DNA of 64,000 bases from Entophlyctis helioformis (Eukaryota; Chytridiomycota; Chytridiomycetes; Chytridiales; Chytriomycetaceae), in assembly GCA_025526915.1 (NCBI GenBank), contig JAHLKH010000117.1, positions 21,361 to 85,360 of the forward strand, given 5' to 3'. Positions 1-12,976 of the stretch are shown piece by piece; the stretch's first letter is position 1; each line of letters starts with the position of its first letter. A program made the position numbers and the translations under genes. A model generated the notes under the pieces. It was given only the letters and a program-made list of their open reading frames with translations, did no database searches and was not told the origin of the DNA.

Positions 1-294
1 GACCGAAGACGCAAACAGGCCAATGCAGCACTCTATCAGCACCACTTTCGCCCAGATTTTGTCCGCCTGGCTCCAGGCCAGCTCAAGACAAAGTTTATTC
101 ACCAGTTTGATCTGGGTCGGTTGACGACGCATGTGATGCTTGCATGCCGTGCACGTTTCAGCTCGCAATTTCCTAACATGTCGCACTGGCACACACAGAG
201 AACAATGACCAATTGGCCATACAGAGGGACCAGAGTCAGCGGTCGCACTTGCGCAAGCAGTCGCACTATTCGCAAGCGGCCAACAATAGCATAG
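1..294 (+). CDS. 3' end of an unidentified gene (partial)
   Basis: An open frame enters from the window edge in frame 1 and stops at TAG 292-294. It reads about 97 residues. The first 40 or so look protein-like (basic and aromatic, ending near KFIHQFDLGRL), while the rest is less convincing. A GTGATG just after LTTH near position 130 could be a splice donor, so the last part may be intron. I do not recognise the family. No further gene is seen between 295 and 544. Confidence 0.3.
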   Translation, partial: DRRRKQANAALYQHHFRPDFVRLAPGQLKTKFIHQFDLGRLTTHVMLACRARFSSQFPNMSHWHTQRTMTNWPYRGTRVSGRTCASSRTIRKRPTIA

Positions 295-544
295 AAATTG
301 TTCGACAACCAGAAGCGAATGTCGAGCTGGTTCGTGTGCAACCAAGACGACGGACGCCATTGGCCTCAAGCCAAGAGTCACTGGCCCAAGTGGGAGATGC
401 AAGGCAGGGCAAGCACACTTGATGCTCGTACACGCAGCTGGGAATTGATCAGGATTGCTTCATTCATTCCATTTGAGCTTCTTGCATTTATGCCAGGCAG
501 AGTCAACTCTGTCGGCCATCCCAGTCCTAATTTAAGCCAGCTGA

Positions 545-1890
545 TCAGAAAGGTCTCCACTTGACATCGCCCGTGCCGTTGAATGCCGTTTTGAGAGCGC
601 GCGTATTGGCCCATGACGAGTTGAGGTAGTCGTCCTCGTCGTTCTCTGCCAGCCTCTTGAATGCGCAACCATGGAGTGGATTTGCACCATGTCAGAAAAC
701 TCGAGCATAACAAAGCGCGCCAGGAACTCGGCTGCCCAAACCTTTTGCTCTTCCTGCTTGCGGTAGTAGTGGGCCATCATTTCCTTTTGCTGCTGCTCAG
801 AAATGGGAGGCTCACGCAGAGGCGGTCCTTGTCCACGCTGAAATGCACATGGCACCACAGGTTACCACAACATAGCTGACCGAAACGATCACGCAAGGCA
901 ATGCACAAGCAAACCTTTTGGATTTTCACAATGATCTTGCACTTGTCGTTCTTGCCAGTGTAGTCCGAGAGCTTCTTGTCGCGCATCAGTTCCTTGCCTG
1001 CCCACCACAGAGTCGCGTCGTTGGGCTCGACGATCTCCTTTGACGCCTTTGTTCGTTTCGGCGCATCGTCGTCAGTTGGACATGCAGCGGCACATGCGAA
1101 GCATACCTGAAAAGCAACCATGGTACTTACTGAGGTGCCAGCCAGGTCCTCGTTGTCATCAAGAATGTCGCGCACAGTCTCGCATTCAGGCAGACCTTCG
1201 GGGTACACGATTGTGAGGGCACCACGCATCTCGTTCAACGCCTCCAGAAGCGCAGACTCTTTGAGCACCTTGCCCGCCTTGGCAAGGTCCTTTGACGAAA
1301 CAGCAGTGGCTGCTGCGAGTGCCTTGCGCAGCACAGCAGCGGCTTCATCGCCAGGAGCTTCGCCCACACGACGGCCCGTTGGGTCGGGGCTCTCAAAGAA
1401 TACAAACCCGTTGCGATGGATCTCCTTTCGCGGACGCTGCTTTCTCGCTTGCTCTGCTGCTGGTGTCGACAGCTCTTCCAGCTGCTCTTCCGAGTACCCC
1501 TGCTGGCTTTCCGGCTTGAGCGGGCCATACTGAATGAGGTCCTCCACAGCTACATGAGCAGAAACGCGATAGCATGCAGGCAGTTCGGCAGGCAGTTCAG
1601 TAGACAGTGGAAGCAGGCACGGAAGGCGACAGAAGGCCTTGGAATGTTGCCGGCATGGCTGCCACGCATTCCGACACGCCGCGGCGTGTCAACCACGCCA
1701 CAGCATTCCTCGACCGATGCAACAGCAAGGCTCAACACATGACGCCGTTACCAGATACGAGTCTGGACACGCGTAGTCGCAGGTTGTTCAGGTTGGCCAC
1801 GGCAGGAATAAGCTCGGCGAGGTCTGTCGACACGGGCGCTTCGTGAACAAACAGCAGCTCCTCTTGACGCTTTACTTGCAGGACGACCAT
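545..1890 (-). CDS. CFAP298: CFAP298 (C21orf59/Kurly), cilia- and flagella-associated protein
   Basis: Required for outer dynein arm assembly and ciliary motility in animals and algae; cytoplasmic. Exons on the minus strand: 1890-1752, 1549-1131, 1046-915, 837-742 and 655-545. They sum to 897 nt (298 residues plus stop), close to the usual 290. The start MVVLQVKRQEE matches the family N-terminus. Conserved blocks follow in order: an EDLIQYG block, RGALTIVYPEGLP, a LWWAGKEL block then KKLSDYTGKNDK, RGQGPPLREPPIS, and the terminal NDEDDYLN...VKWRPF. All splice junctions keep frame, and the 84-nt third intron gives exactly the family spacing before LWW. A flagellar gene in an otherwise fungal window argues for a zoosporic fungus. 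A diverged dispersed repeat lies just upstream (about 1942-2080). Confidence 0.93.
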
Positions 1891-1941
1891 TTTGTTGACA
1901 GTTCAGGCTAGTTGTAGAGATTTTGACAAACCACGACCAAA

Positions 1942-2080
1942 CAGTCAGCAGCCAAGATGAACGGCCAGCAGACTCTGCACATCTGCAAGCATCCACCGAC
2001 AAGTGTGCGACTGTAGAGGTCGACAAGGACGATCCAAGAGTCAATGAGGCGATGTTGGACTGGCTGGATCGCGTCTTGCG
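1942..2080. repeat. Dispersed repeat, diverged copy D
   Basis: A diverged relative of the repeat at 19558-19835. The shared order is an AGTCAGCAGCC block, a GACGGCCAG-like block, CATCTGC(A/G)AGCAT, then a GGTCGA block and a GGACTGGCTGGAT-like tail. It lies in the 395-bp gap between the CFAP298 start (1890) and the 3' end of AACS (2286). Nothing else is recognised in that gap. Confidence 0.45.
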
Positions 2081-2285
2081 TGACTCTGCATGGCTCTGTG
2101 TGGCTGGCCATCTACAAAGTGCGCCATGCGCCAGGTTGCCACTGTGGCCTTGAGATCCACGCGATGCGCGCTTTCCAGTGGTGACTGTCTCGGGGTTATG
2201 GCCGAAATACTTCATTCGGATGCCATGCTGGATGTGCTCAACGATGGACAACAGCCAGGGAGTGGGTCTGAGGACAGCGCCGTGA

Positions 2286-5200
2286 TCAAGCAAGCTCGGG
2301 GATGTTGTAGTAAAGGTTGAGAGACTCGGGATTGGCCAGCGAGCTGCTGGGCACAACCTTGTCTCCAGAGATGATGCGCTTGACAGCGACCTCGACCTTC
2401 TTGCCCGTGAGCGTGTACTGTACATGTGGACCTTGTTAGTGGCTATCCGCAGTTTGATGATTGGATGGAATGCAAAGGTGCTTACGGGGATCTCGGCGAT
2501 GGGGAGAATAAAGGCCGGGACGTGGCTGACATTCGTGTGTCAGAGCTGGGGTTTTGGTGGCGTGCTGCTTGCATGCATGGGCAGATCAGCAACTTACCGA
2601 GGGGAGAGCAGATTGCGGACCTTTTCCTTGATGCGCGAAACTAGGTCAGCCTTGAATGGTTTCCTTCGGCCATCTTGAGGAAGAGAACAACGCGTTCGTC
2701 ATCGCCGCGCTTCTGGCCAACCTGTTTGTGCACGAGAGCCACGTTGGATCGATCAGCAGCCGGCCGACACCAATGCAGGAGCCGCAGTTCGATCCAAGCA
2801 CATACCGCAAGACTGTCTGCAACCTCGGGGAAGTTGGCGACTGCGGGCAAGTAACCATTCATGTTTCCGCGCAAGCATCAACCATAAGCAGGTAATGTCA
2901 GCAATTCATCACAACGACACGCGCATTGCACATGCCGCATACCAATGTTGTACAGATCTGCACTTCCAAAGCTGTAGCATGAGGGCGGGTCGTTGGCCAG
3001 GTCAGCACGTTTGTCTACAATGAACAATCAATGGCCTCTCCAAGAGAGGCAAGCACGCACCGGACACCAGAGGGGTTCAGAGTGCCGTCACTGTCGAGTA
3101 TTGGCCATCACAGGTTAGATGGGTGCTGAAAGCACATCACCGACATTGCACACAAAGACAACGGTGCTGCAGCATCATGTACCTGCGACCAAGCATAATC
3201 ACACCGCCCGTCTTGGAGTTGATAATCAAAAAGTCGCCGTGGTACCAGACACCTGCGTGCCAATCGAGACATTCAGCATGTGAACGCAGCGCTATATCCT
3301 TCGTCCAAGTTACCATCAAACTTTGAAAAGTACGCGCTTCTGTACTTTTCGCCATCAGCATCGTTCCAGAACGCGACTGGCATCACGGGGAATGGCTCTG
3401 CACCGGTCCCAAGCACCTCAGCGTCAGTGTGTGCGACAGCCAGAATGTGCACAATCCGCGCCACCTACTCGTGCAGACAAGGTCGCCTGGCTCGTCAAGA
3501 ACGGGGCGGCGGTTCTCATCCCACGCCTCGATGCTCATGCCCAAGCAACGGCACTGGATCTCGCCTCTGTAGACAGGGAGAGCCGAGTTGTGGCCGGCAA
3601 AGAGCGATACAATGTCGGTGCCGCCTAGAAATAGAGTAAAGATTGAGATCAGCTTGGTTGGCAGAGCAGGAGGCATGCCACGTTGCTCAGTAGACGGTCC
3701 AACTTGCCTGTGATGGATCCAACAAGAATGTCGCTTTTGATCGACTTGTAGATGTAGTCGTAGCACTCGGGAGCAAGCGGCGACCCGGTCGAGTACAGCG
3801 AGTGCAGTGTCGTGAGCTTAAAGTTCTCGGCTGCATGGGCACCAAAGCATTGGGCTGTTAGTGAGAAACCAAGTGCACTTCAACAGGATTTGATACGCCA
3901 TGGGACCTACCGGGCTTGATGCCACCTTCCATCAGGCTCTGGATATACTTGGCCGAGGTTCCAAAGGCGGTAATGCTTGGCAAAGCGTATCAATGTCAGC
4001 TTGCCTGATGCTCAGAAGCAGAGCCCCCTCGCGTCTGCATCTTACCCAAGCTCGTCAACAAGCTCCCACAGGCGGTTGGGGGTTGGCTTAAACGGACTGC
4101 CGTCGTACAGGACAATAGCGGCGCCAGCTGTGGGAAGACGTGTAAGAAAGGACCAGAGCCGGTGCGATGAGATCGGAGGATGCAACGAACGAGAGAGTCA
4201 GACTTACTTGCGAGACCGCTGGAAAGGAGAGCGCCAGAATCAAAGACATCATCATTGATGGTGGTCAGCTGCCTGGCAATCAAACGTCTCAAGTGGCATG
4301 CACGTGCGTCCTCACCCAACGAGCCAGTTCCACATCATCCAGCCAGTCTGTTGGAAGATGAGCCACGAGGAATCTCAGTGTAAGCAGTCAAACGCAAGCC
4401 ATCGCAACTACCAGATAGCATGGCACGCACTGTCGTGTAGTAAAAGTAAACGTCCTTGGGTCCGAGCGATCCATGGATGTAGTGCTCCTTGAGATGCTGG
4501 AGAAGAACGCCCTGGAGAAGGTGAGCAGCAACAGTATGCGTGTCAGACACAGGTGCAAGTAGGATAACAGACAGCCCACCACGCCAGGTGGCATACACCG
4601 TGGGAGTGCACAATGCACTTGGGCTTGCCTGTGCGCAACATGTGGAAAGAGAGCGTTAGGCGTGTCCAAAGGTTCCTGACCAGCAACCCAACAATCTTAA
4701 TGTACCAGTGGTTCCAGAGCTGAACAGAATCACCAGCGGATGGTCGAACGTGACCTGCTTGAAACGGAGCTCCTTGGAGATTGCCTTGGCAAGAAAGTCA
4801 CCATACGTGACCCTGCAGGACATGGGAGATGCGTGCAGCAGGTGTTAGCAACAAATACGGGCACAAAAGGCATGCATTTTCAGACCAGCAGCGTTGTTGC
4901 CCATGACCACTCACGTTCGCTTCATGCCAGTAATGTCGATCGGGTAGGACGGGACAAAGGGCACCACCACAATCTTTTCGAGGGTTGGAAGACCGGCAAC
5001 GACTTCGCGGAGCTTTCCAAGATGGTCGTGCACCTTGCCGTTGTAGACAACGGCGTTGACAGACACCAGGAGCTTGGGCTCGACCTGGGCAAAGCGGTCA
5101 AGCACGCCCTGTTTGTGCCCGCCGGCATTGACGAGGCATTGGCCAACAGGAGTCAGCCGCGTGGCGAGCGAGACGCACGTTGCAAGGCCACTCACCACAA

Positions 5201-6450
5201 CGCCAAAGTCTGGTGATGCCGAGCACCAAATAGCGCCGACACTGGCAGTGGCGAGCATAAAGATGACCTGGGCGGTCGATAGCGATCGAATGGCACTGTC
5301 AGTGCACTTGAGCACAGACATGAGCATGCAGTATAAATGCCGCACTCACCGCTTCGAGACAGTTGGGGATGTATGCTACGACGCGGTCGCCGACCGAGAC
5401 ACCGTGCTGGCGAAGAGCACTGGAGCACCTGCCGACGTTGTCGCGAAGCTCGTCAAACGAGATGGACGTGCTGGGTCCCATCTCACCTATAAAGGCGAGT
5501 CAGACAGTGGACACGGAGAGCGATTCAACAACGAGATGCGCACGCACCAGTTGAGAAGATGGCAGGGTTGGAGCCAGTGTGGCGAACAATGTTCTCGGCA
5601 TAGTTGAGGCGAGCACCCTGTAAACAGGCGTGTGCGCATTGTAAGCCACCAGATTGGGTAAATATTGGTACAGATCCGATGGGCCTGCAGACGAACCTTG
5701 AACCACTTTGGGATGGCATCCATTGGGACGGTCTGGTCGACAATCTGGACATGATGCACAGGCAGCGTACAAGGCGAGCACAGAGGCGGCGGATTTGTCA
5801 GCGAGCAGTCATTGCCATCGTGCACCACATGACCAAGTGCACGGGATCTGAGCTTTTCAGAGCCGGCTGGCCAAGGTGCAGAGCCCAAGGGGCGTACGCT
5901 GGCAGACGGCTGCATGCAGGTGCCAGCCTGCAGCGGTTCCAGCGATGCATCCTCGGGCATGAAGCCAGTGCGTGCAGGCAGCTGGCAGCTTGCATCGACG
6001 GCGGCAATGGACGCAAGAAGGTGCGCAAGTGGCACACAACGAACCTCGGTGTACGGAGTCGACGACTTGACATTGCAAAACTCCCAGACGGCGGCCCAGA
6101 ACCGCTCAATGTCCTGGACAGAGAAGGCACGCAAGTCCTCGTACGAGGCTGCAATAGGACGGGCGGCGGCATCAACAGCCAGCATCAACGTCAGTGTCTG
6201 CATCGGCTGTGCATCAGATGCCATGCTCCCGACACCACAGATCGTCCCAGCCCACTCAACAGCGAGCGAGCGAGCGAGAGAGAGGGAGAGGGAGAGAGAG
6301 AGAGATGGCAGTGGTAGTGTGCACTGACACAGCGTGCGGCCAGCACCTACCGAGACTGAGACCGTACTTGGTGTTGACAAAGCCACGGAACTTGTCCATG
6401 TTCGAGTCCTCCGGGTTGGACGGCGTCCACAGCGGCGTCGAGTTGGCCAT
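2286..6450 (-). CDS. AACS: Acetoacetyl-CoA synthetase
   Basis: ATP-dependent ligase of the ANL superfamily that activates acetoacetate to acetoacetyl-CoA in the cytosol, feeding sterol and lipid synthesis. It begins [15 protein letters not shown] at 6450 and ends [11 protein letters not shown] with TGA at 2288-2286; many short introns interrupt it. Blocks in order: TNM-like [12 protein letters not shown]; an [10 protein letters not shown] acyl-CoA synthetase N-terminal segment; [10 protein letters not shown] then [19 protein letters not shown]; the AMP-binding loop SSGTTG, split by an intron before [10 protein letters not shown] (about 4600-4720); [22 protein letters not shown]...[19 protein letters not shown]; and the C-terminal RHVPAF...[15 protein letters not shown]. 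The last lysine region corresponds to the catalytic Lys of ANL enzymes. It is head-to-head with CDK11, separated by 380 bp that contain a dispersed repeat. Confidence 0.93.
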
Positions 6451-6534
6451 TACAAGCGGATTTCGGATATTTTGGAAAGGCGTTCTCGTGCACCTGCTGA
6501 AAGTCGAGTGTCACTGCTGATGGGCACGCCGCAC

Positions 6535-6808
6535 GGCCCTTCTGGCACTCGCAGATGTCACCGACGATCACACAGTGGCATGTGCTGTGTGGACACCAGC
6601 TGCTCCACTCGACGCACCCACCAGACGGCGAGCATCCAGCCATCCAGTCACGTGATCCGGCTTCCATCCAGCCACTTCTCACATCGATAAACTGAGCCAG
6701 ATCGACCTCAACAGTCACAACATTGAAGGTGGCATGCTCGCAGATGCCGTCCGCTGACTGGCCGTCCATGCATGCTGCTGACTCTTGGCCACTGGCATGC
6801 CACGCTGG
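6535..6808 (-). repeat. Dispersed repeat copy B in the AACS/CDK11 divergent promoter
   Basis: About 274 bp, near-identical over most of its length to the copy at 19558-19835 but in the opposite orientation. On the minus strand it starts CCAGCGTGGCATGCCA and ends AGTGCCAGAAGGGCC. It carries a palindromic E-box-like TCACGTGA at 6648-6655. It occupies most of the 380-bp interval between the AACS start (6450) and the CDK11 start (6831), so it must lie in or beside both promoters. No coding frame is convincing. Confidence 0.8.
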
Positions 6809-6830
6809 CCGACACCGACTCACACGACAG

Positions 6831-8494
6831 ATGCAAAAGACCCGCTGGGACGAGAACGACAACGACAGTGACCCAGAGGACAGCAAGACACATGCAGCTC
6901 GACAGTCCAAGCGACGCAAGACGGCTGCACAGTCTGCAGAGCCAAAGGATGGCGGCGAGAGCAGGCCATGCAGCAGCCAGCAGCAACGGCCCCCGCTGGT
7001 GCGCAGACTTCCAAGACCGCCGACACTGCAAGGATGCCGAAGCGTTGACAACTACGAGAAGCTCAACCGCATCGAGGAGGGCTCGTTTGGCATTGTGTAC
7101 CGTGCCAGGGACAGAAGCACAGGCGAGATTGTTGCGCTCAAGAAGCTCAAGCTGCAGAACGAGACAAACGGGTTCCCCGTGACGACTCTGCGCGAGATCC
7201 AGACGCTGCTCATGTCCAAGCATCCGCACATTGTCAATGTCCGCGAGATCGTGACGACACCGTCGCTGTCTGGGTAAGACGACGGCTGTGCAGCCTTGTC
7301 GCTAGCGCACACTGTTGGGATGGATGGATGGATGGATCGCTTGCTGGCAACCGCTGACTCTGCATGCACGTACTGGCAGCGTGTTCATTGTCATGGAGTA
7401 CTTGGACCATGATCTCAAGACGCTCATGGAGGACATGAAGTCGCCCTTTTTGCTGTCCGAGATCAAGACGCTGCTCAAGCAGCTGCTGTCCGCTGTCGCA
7501 TGTCTGCACCGAAACTGGATCATGCACCGAGATCTCAAGACATCCAACCTGCTGATGAACAACCGCGGAAGGATCAAGGTGGCGGACTTTGGTCTTGCGC
7601 GGCGATATGGCAGTCCGCTGGGACCCATCACACCGCTTGTCGTGACGCTGTGGTACCGGTACGGCGTGTTGCGTGGCGTGCAGCGTATCTGCGATCGTTA
7701 CTCAGTGGCTCGATTCTCATCTTTGCCTGCACATTGCTTTCCTTCATTGTCGTTTATAGAGCCCCTGAGCTGCTGCTTGGCGCCAAGTCGTACTCGACAG
7801 CTGTGGATATGTGGTCCATAGGATGCATCTTTGGTGAGCTTGTGAACAAGGAGCCCTTGATGCCAGGACGTGGCGAAATGGACCAACTGGCCAAGGTACG
7901 CGGCTTCGATTGATAATCCATGTGGCATGCGTGTCTTGGCGCAGTCTAGCCTGCAGCTGACGTTCTGGCGGCCGCGCCTGACTGACTGCATACTCAGGTG
8001 TTCAAGCTGCTGGGCACCCCCAACACGACCATATGGCCAGGCTTTTCAGAGCTGCCGTTGGCAAAGACAGTCAACTTCCATCCTCAGCCATACAACAATC
8101 TGCGCACAACGTTTCCGTATCTGACCGAGGATGGACTGGATCTCATGTCGCGCTTGCTCACATACGATCCAGACACACGCATAACGGCCGAAGAAGCGCT
8201 CGCGCATCCATTCTTTACGTGTGTTTGGCTTGATTCGGCTGAGATGCCATGTGCACACTTGCGTGTTTGTGTGCAGTCTCGACCAACGCTGACATGCCTG
8301 CCGATCCAATGTGAGGCAGGTCCAATCCGCTGCCAAAGGACCCGGATCTCTTCCCGACGTTTCCAAGCAAGGCGGCTGGAGAGAGACGCAAAAAGACGAG
8401 CCCAGCAGCCCCAAACGCAGAACCCCAAGCTTCATTGTTTGGCGCAGAGCCGTCCGAGGGGGGCGTGGGATTCCGGCTTCGGTTCGACCAATGA
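6831..8494 (+). CDS. CDK11: CDK11/PITSLRE-type cyclin-dependent kinase
   Basis: Nuclear Ser/Thr kinase of the CDK11 group, which in other organisms pairs with L-type cyclins and acts in transcription and splicing control. Exons: 6831-7273, 7380-7658, 7760-7895, 7998 to about 8218, and about 8315-8494. After a short basic N-terminus ([10 protein letters not shown]) the kinase domain shows the Gly loop [19 protein letters not shown] with the ATP-binding lysine, the PITSLRE-equivalent helix [64 protein letters not shown], and the CDK11-typical tail [15 protein letters not shown] ending [10 protein letters not shown]. The long regulatory N-terminus of animal CDK11 is nearly absent. It is convergent with IPI1, with only 75 bp between stops. 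Confidence 0.94.
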
Positions 8495-8569
8495 ACAGCG
8501 ATGCATGCAAACGGTTGCCGTCGTCATGGACTGCCACGAATTCACCACCACTTGGCGTTGAATGACCGT

Positions 8570-11500
8570 TTAATGAAGCATCACACCAGGCCATCGCGAC
8601 TGGAGCTTCTCGACCAGACCAGCACACTGGATACGCAGCTTCTCGCCACCCTACAACCAGCCATGATTCAAAGCGTGTCAGAATGCGCTTGAGCCGTGCG
8701 AAGGATGACCGCAGGATGCATGTGCACTTACGCTGGGCATGATATTCGAGACTTTGATCAAATCATGCAAGCTCTTTGCCATGCTCTCTTGTGTCTGTCG
8801 ATCCATTGAAGCCGTTGGCTGTTGGCCCGATGCTGCTTGGGCCAGCATAGACAGGATACCAAACTGTGCATCAATGGGCAGAGATTGGTTCTGCTGCGGA
8901 GCCAGGATGGCATGCATGTCAGCACTAAACTCATGAAAAGCGATCGAGAAAGCCGCTACAAGCCGCTGATACCCACCAGCAGCAGCGCCAGACTTGGGGC
9001 AAAGTATCCCCATGCGAGATCTGCCGAAACAATCTCGACCATCTGCTGTCTGCGCTCCAGCAGGCTCGCAACAGAGGCAAGCTGCGGGTTGGTCTGCGGC
9101 TTTGTTGACGGCACAGTCACGCTCTTGGGAAGCGAACGGTCGGTGGGCTCAGACTCAGCCGCCTCGTTCAGGTACCGGCGCGTGTAGCCAAGACAGACAG
9201 TCACAAGCAGACTGCCATAGACCGAGGGCGAGAGAGCTCGCTCTGGCATCCGTTGGCGCGCCATGATCACATCGAGCATTGCAAGAGCTGTTGTGTCCGA
9301 CACTTCCGGCTCTAAAGAAAAGAGATATGCCAGCAAGAGAGATGAGTGAACCTTGCCATGCTTCGATCATTCTGGACAGTCCAACCAACGCGAGCCGTAT
9401 GATACACGCTGCCATCGACTCACGCGTGAAGCACTCTGCGATGGCCTCAACCATGGCTGGACTCCAGGCACACAGAAAGTAGAGAAGGTCGACGGTGCAT
9501 TGCTGCACCTCATCCGACAGCTCGATGAGCGGTCCAAATTTGGCCTTCTTCCCTTCCTTTGGCGGATTATAGAGAAACGGAAGGATTGCTGCTTGAAGGG
9601 ACTGGCAGGTTGTCTACAAAAGAGTTGTCAGCAAGTGCGTTCACGACGCTGCGAGGGATGCTCCGGTAGCAGTGCATACCTCTGAGACGATTTTGGACAT
9701 GTGGCTCAAGTAAACCAAGACATCCTGCAGGACGGTCAGCGCCAGTTGCTAGACGTGAATGCATTGCATGCGAGGCGGCAGAGACGCGGCGCTTACCTTG
9801 GTGAATGCAGGGTTCCATGTCCTGATCTGTCTAAGCTGGCGTGCTAGTGACAGGATCCACATCTCAAACTCGGCGGCTGCCGCATGCGATGACTGGATCA
9901 ACGCAGGCGTTAATCCTAAATGGCCACAGAATAAAAGATGGACAGGGCGGAACACGAACCGTGATTTCCATTCTTGACAGGATACCAAACGTGCCATACG
10001 CTGCTGACATTGACTTTGTGCCTTTCTGGAACTTAATCAACGCCTGGCAATGCACAGAGTCGCAGCAGTCAACGCCTACACAGCTGCTTGCAGTCTTGAA
10101 GGTTGAAAAGAGGTGTCCAGCACTTACAATCAAAGCCTCAGTCTCGTGACCGTGCGAGCATAGAGCGGATATCACACTCTCCAACGCAGCGATGTTGAGT
10201 GCAGGTGCATTCGAGTTGAGAATCTCGCTGCTGCTCAACAGGTTCACGACGTAGACAGAAACACCGGACACGATGGAGAGCGTGTCATCCTGTGGACCTG
10301 CCAAGGAATGCAGCGACAACAGGATGCTCGCAAATCCAAGGTTGATTTGTGCAAGTGCCTTGTCAATCTGTCCATGCAAACAATGCCCATCGCACATGCC
10401 ATGGATCAGTTACCCTCCACCAGGTCATTCCAAAACTGGAACAGTAGCCATAGCGAACCAGTGCAAGCATTCTTACCCGTTCGTCATTTGTCATGGCTGA
10501 GCCAGCAAAAGGAAAGTTTGGCAGCATGTGCTTCTTGAGAAGAGCGGCACAGTTCTTGGCTGCCAACGACTGCGTTGTTTCCAAGCCAGGCACGTTAGCA
10601 GCAGAAATGCAAGCAGAGATGAGCGTGCAGACAGTCGGCAAAACATACATTGGGGCTTTCGCGTGTCGCGGCAAGTAGGATTTGGATCACCAACAGACAG
10701 ATGCCGATGCTTGGCGACCATGCCAGCTTTGGCGCGTCAAACACATCGCTCGACTCGATCCAAAAGTCAACGAGTGCTGGAAAGAGAAGTTCCAGCAAGT
10801 CCTGTCAAGCGAGCCACGCCAGTCAGTGCCATGTGAACAGGTGCACGGAAACAGCAACCGGTGACTGCGACTCGGTTGGAGGTAAAAAACACTGCAAGCC
10901 ATGCTCTAACCTCCATGTCCTTGGATGTCGTCAAGCTGTGAGCCCTTGACGCACCCAAGATCTTCGTTGCAGAAGCAGCCAGAATGGATACACGGCCAGA
11001 CGACTTGGTTGACAGGACTTCGCCAAAGAAGGACGTCTGTGTGCCTGCGCTCAGTGCAGCTTGGTCAGGCAGAGCACTTCCCAGAAGCGCGATACCGCAA
11101 GGCTGGTGAAGGATGGACCGAGCATACGCCACACAGGGTCAGTGGATGGTTGCATGTCACCGTGGATAGCCGGCAGAATACACCAGTGCAACGTGCCTCG
11201 GTCCACCAAAGTCTGTCATTGCCACCAGTTTGGTCATTGCTGCCGTCCAATGCCTTTGGGCGGAGGACGAGCTTGATGAAATGATAGAATCCCTCCAAAA
11301 GTTGTTCGCGACCCTGTGCACATCCAATGCACGTTAGACAACAAGAGACGATGCTGGCGAGGCGGCTGCTGTCTTGGTGCCATCTGGCAAGCCACCGCGG
11401 CTCCATGACGGCATACCTTGAGTTCGTTCAGCTCGCTCTTGAGTCCAAAAGATCCAATGCCCCTTCCTCCAGACGCACTGCGGCTTTTGGTGTGTGCGGA

Positions 11501-12564
11501 CAGCAGATCCAGAAAGTGTGGCAGGATCTGCAAGAGTGGCGGCTGTGTCAGAACACGGATACGAGCAACGCATCCCAAACGGCGGATATCAATGACATCC
11601 AACGGCCGGTTGACAGACTGACCGTGTGGTAGTGCTTCACAATCACGTTTGGGAAGCGTGGCACCAGAATCTTGAGCATGCGAAGACCGTCTGCGCGAAT
11701 GCTGTCTGAAATGTGGCTCATGGCAGATGTAGCAAACGCGATGATAACCGCTCCAAACGGCATCAGTGCCATCTGCACGGTCGAGTGTGGTCAGCGACCG
11801 GTTGCCTGTCAAGGCGCACGCCAGACGCTTGACGCTGCATTGAGAGATACGCACCTCGTCGATCCACGAGACATAGGAGGTGAAGAATGTCAGCAGCGCG
11901 GTGCGAACGGACTGGCTCTGTGAAGGACGACAGAAAGGGACTGTCAGGGATCCGCATGGGCATGCATGTGTAGGCATGCGATCGCCGCACCTCGTCGAGA
12001 ATGAGAGCAGCCACGTCGTTGGCAATGGCGCCAAGGTTCATGGACGCCAGTTCCATCGCTTCAGAGGACAGCAGGTCGTGCAGCTGACCGACAGCATCTG
12101 CTCAGCCAAAGTTGTCAGCCTGCTTTCTGGTTTGTGTTTTTCTGGTGCCGTGCAATGAGACTGGCGCACCTTTGCGGTTCTGCGGGCTGTAGTGGCGACA
12201 CTGGGCCAGCACGTCTCGTATGCGCTGCTGCTTGGCAGCGACAGCGGCAGGATCGCTTGCAGCGGTGGCAGCAGTGGCATTGGCTCCGCCGCCGCTGCCG
12301 CCGCTGGCACCAGGCGCAGCGATGCGCTGGGGCCGCAGCGAGATCTTTTGCGACTTGAACGAGACATCGGTGACGTTGGCGGCGCTTCCAGCTTCTTGCC
12401 GACCTTGAGCTTCTTTTTCTGCATCCACACACACAGTCAGTATGGAGCATGCATGCATGCGTGCGTGCATGTAGCGGGCAGACAGTGGGCGGACAGAAAG
12501 ACGGACGCAGACTGACCTGGAAGTCGGCCTGCTTCAGCTTCTTCTTGCGGGTGGCTTTTGGCAT
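8570..12564 (-). CDS. IPI1: IPI1/TEX10, pre-rRNA processing (Rix1 complex) protein
   Basis: Nucleolar HEAT-repeat subunit of the Rix1 (PELP1-TEX10-WDR18) complex, needed for ITS2 processing and 60S maturation. First exon 12564-12517 encodes MPKATRKKKLKQADFQ; exon 2 starts at 12418 with KKKLKVGKKLEA, then NVTDVSFKSQKISL, the signature N-terminus of this family. Later exons give RIRDVLAQCRHYSPQNRK, an ALILDE block, QSVRTALLTFFTSYVSWIDE, and MSHISDSIRADGLRMLKILV (the IPI1 N-terminal domain). After that comes a long, poorly conserved HEAT-like C-terminus through about 8690. A final exon ends EKLRIQCAGLVEKLQSRWPG...H with TAA at 8572-8570; this last exon is less certain. It is divergent from the PAS-like gene, and a dispersed repeat lies in the promoter gap. 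Confidence 0.85.
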
Positions 12565-12617
12565 CTGCTGCAGAGGTTGGACGACGTCGGCATTCATTCC
12601 ACAGGCCGTGCATTGGG

Positions 12618-12785
12618 CCAGTGTGGCATGCCAGTGGCCAAGAGTCAGCAGCATGCATGGACGACCGGCATCTACAAGCGTGCAACTGACGACAGTGTGG
12701 CCTGTTCGGTCGATCGGGAGGATCTGAAGGTCGAATAATCGATGTGAGAAGTGGCTGGATGGAAGCCGGATCACGTGATACGACA
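12618..12785 (+). repeat. Dispersed repeat copy C in the IPI1/PAS-gene divergent promoter
   Basis: A shortened copy, same orientation as 19558-19835. It starts CCAGTGTGGCATGCCAGTGG and keeps AAGAGTCAGCAGCATGCATGG. The middle is rearranged or deleted, and the shared GTGAGAAGTGGCTGGATGGA is followed by a TCACGTGA palindrome (12771-12778). A second CACGTG lies at 12784-12789. The gap between the two start codons (12564 and 12977) is 412 bp and holds no gene. Confidence 0.7.
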
Positions 12786-12976
12786 CGTGACTTGATGATG
12801 TCTTGAACTGCCGTGATGCCTGAGGGGCAAGCAAGCCGAGCGACTGGTGGCCAAAGAGCAGATGCCGCGGCGTGGCCATCTCGACCATCAGCGAGTGTCG
12901 GCATTGGCAGCATGCTGCTCTTGTTGCAATGAGTTGTTCACGATCGATCCGAACAATTTCCCCCTGATCTCATCAC

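Noticed and set aside
1107..1130. A 24-nt intron in CFAP298
   Set aside because: GTAAGT...TTTTCAG are 24 nt apart and keep frame, but the following residues (VCFACAAACPTDDD) do not fit the family. The 84-nt intron to 1047 gives the exact conserved spacing.
6535..6808. Extra N-terminal coding exon of AACS or CDK11 within the repeat
   Set aside because: Open frames pass through the repeat, but the same sequence recurs at 12618 and 19558 beside unrelated genes, so it is not part of either protein.
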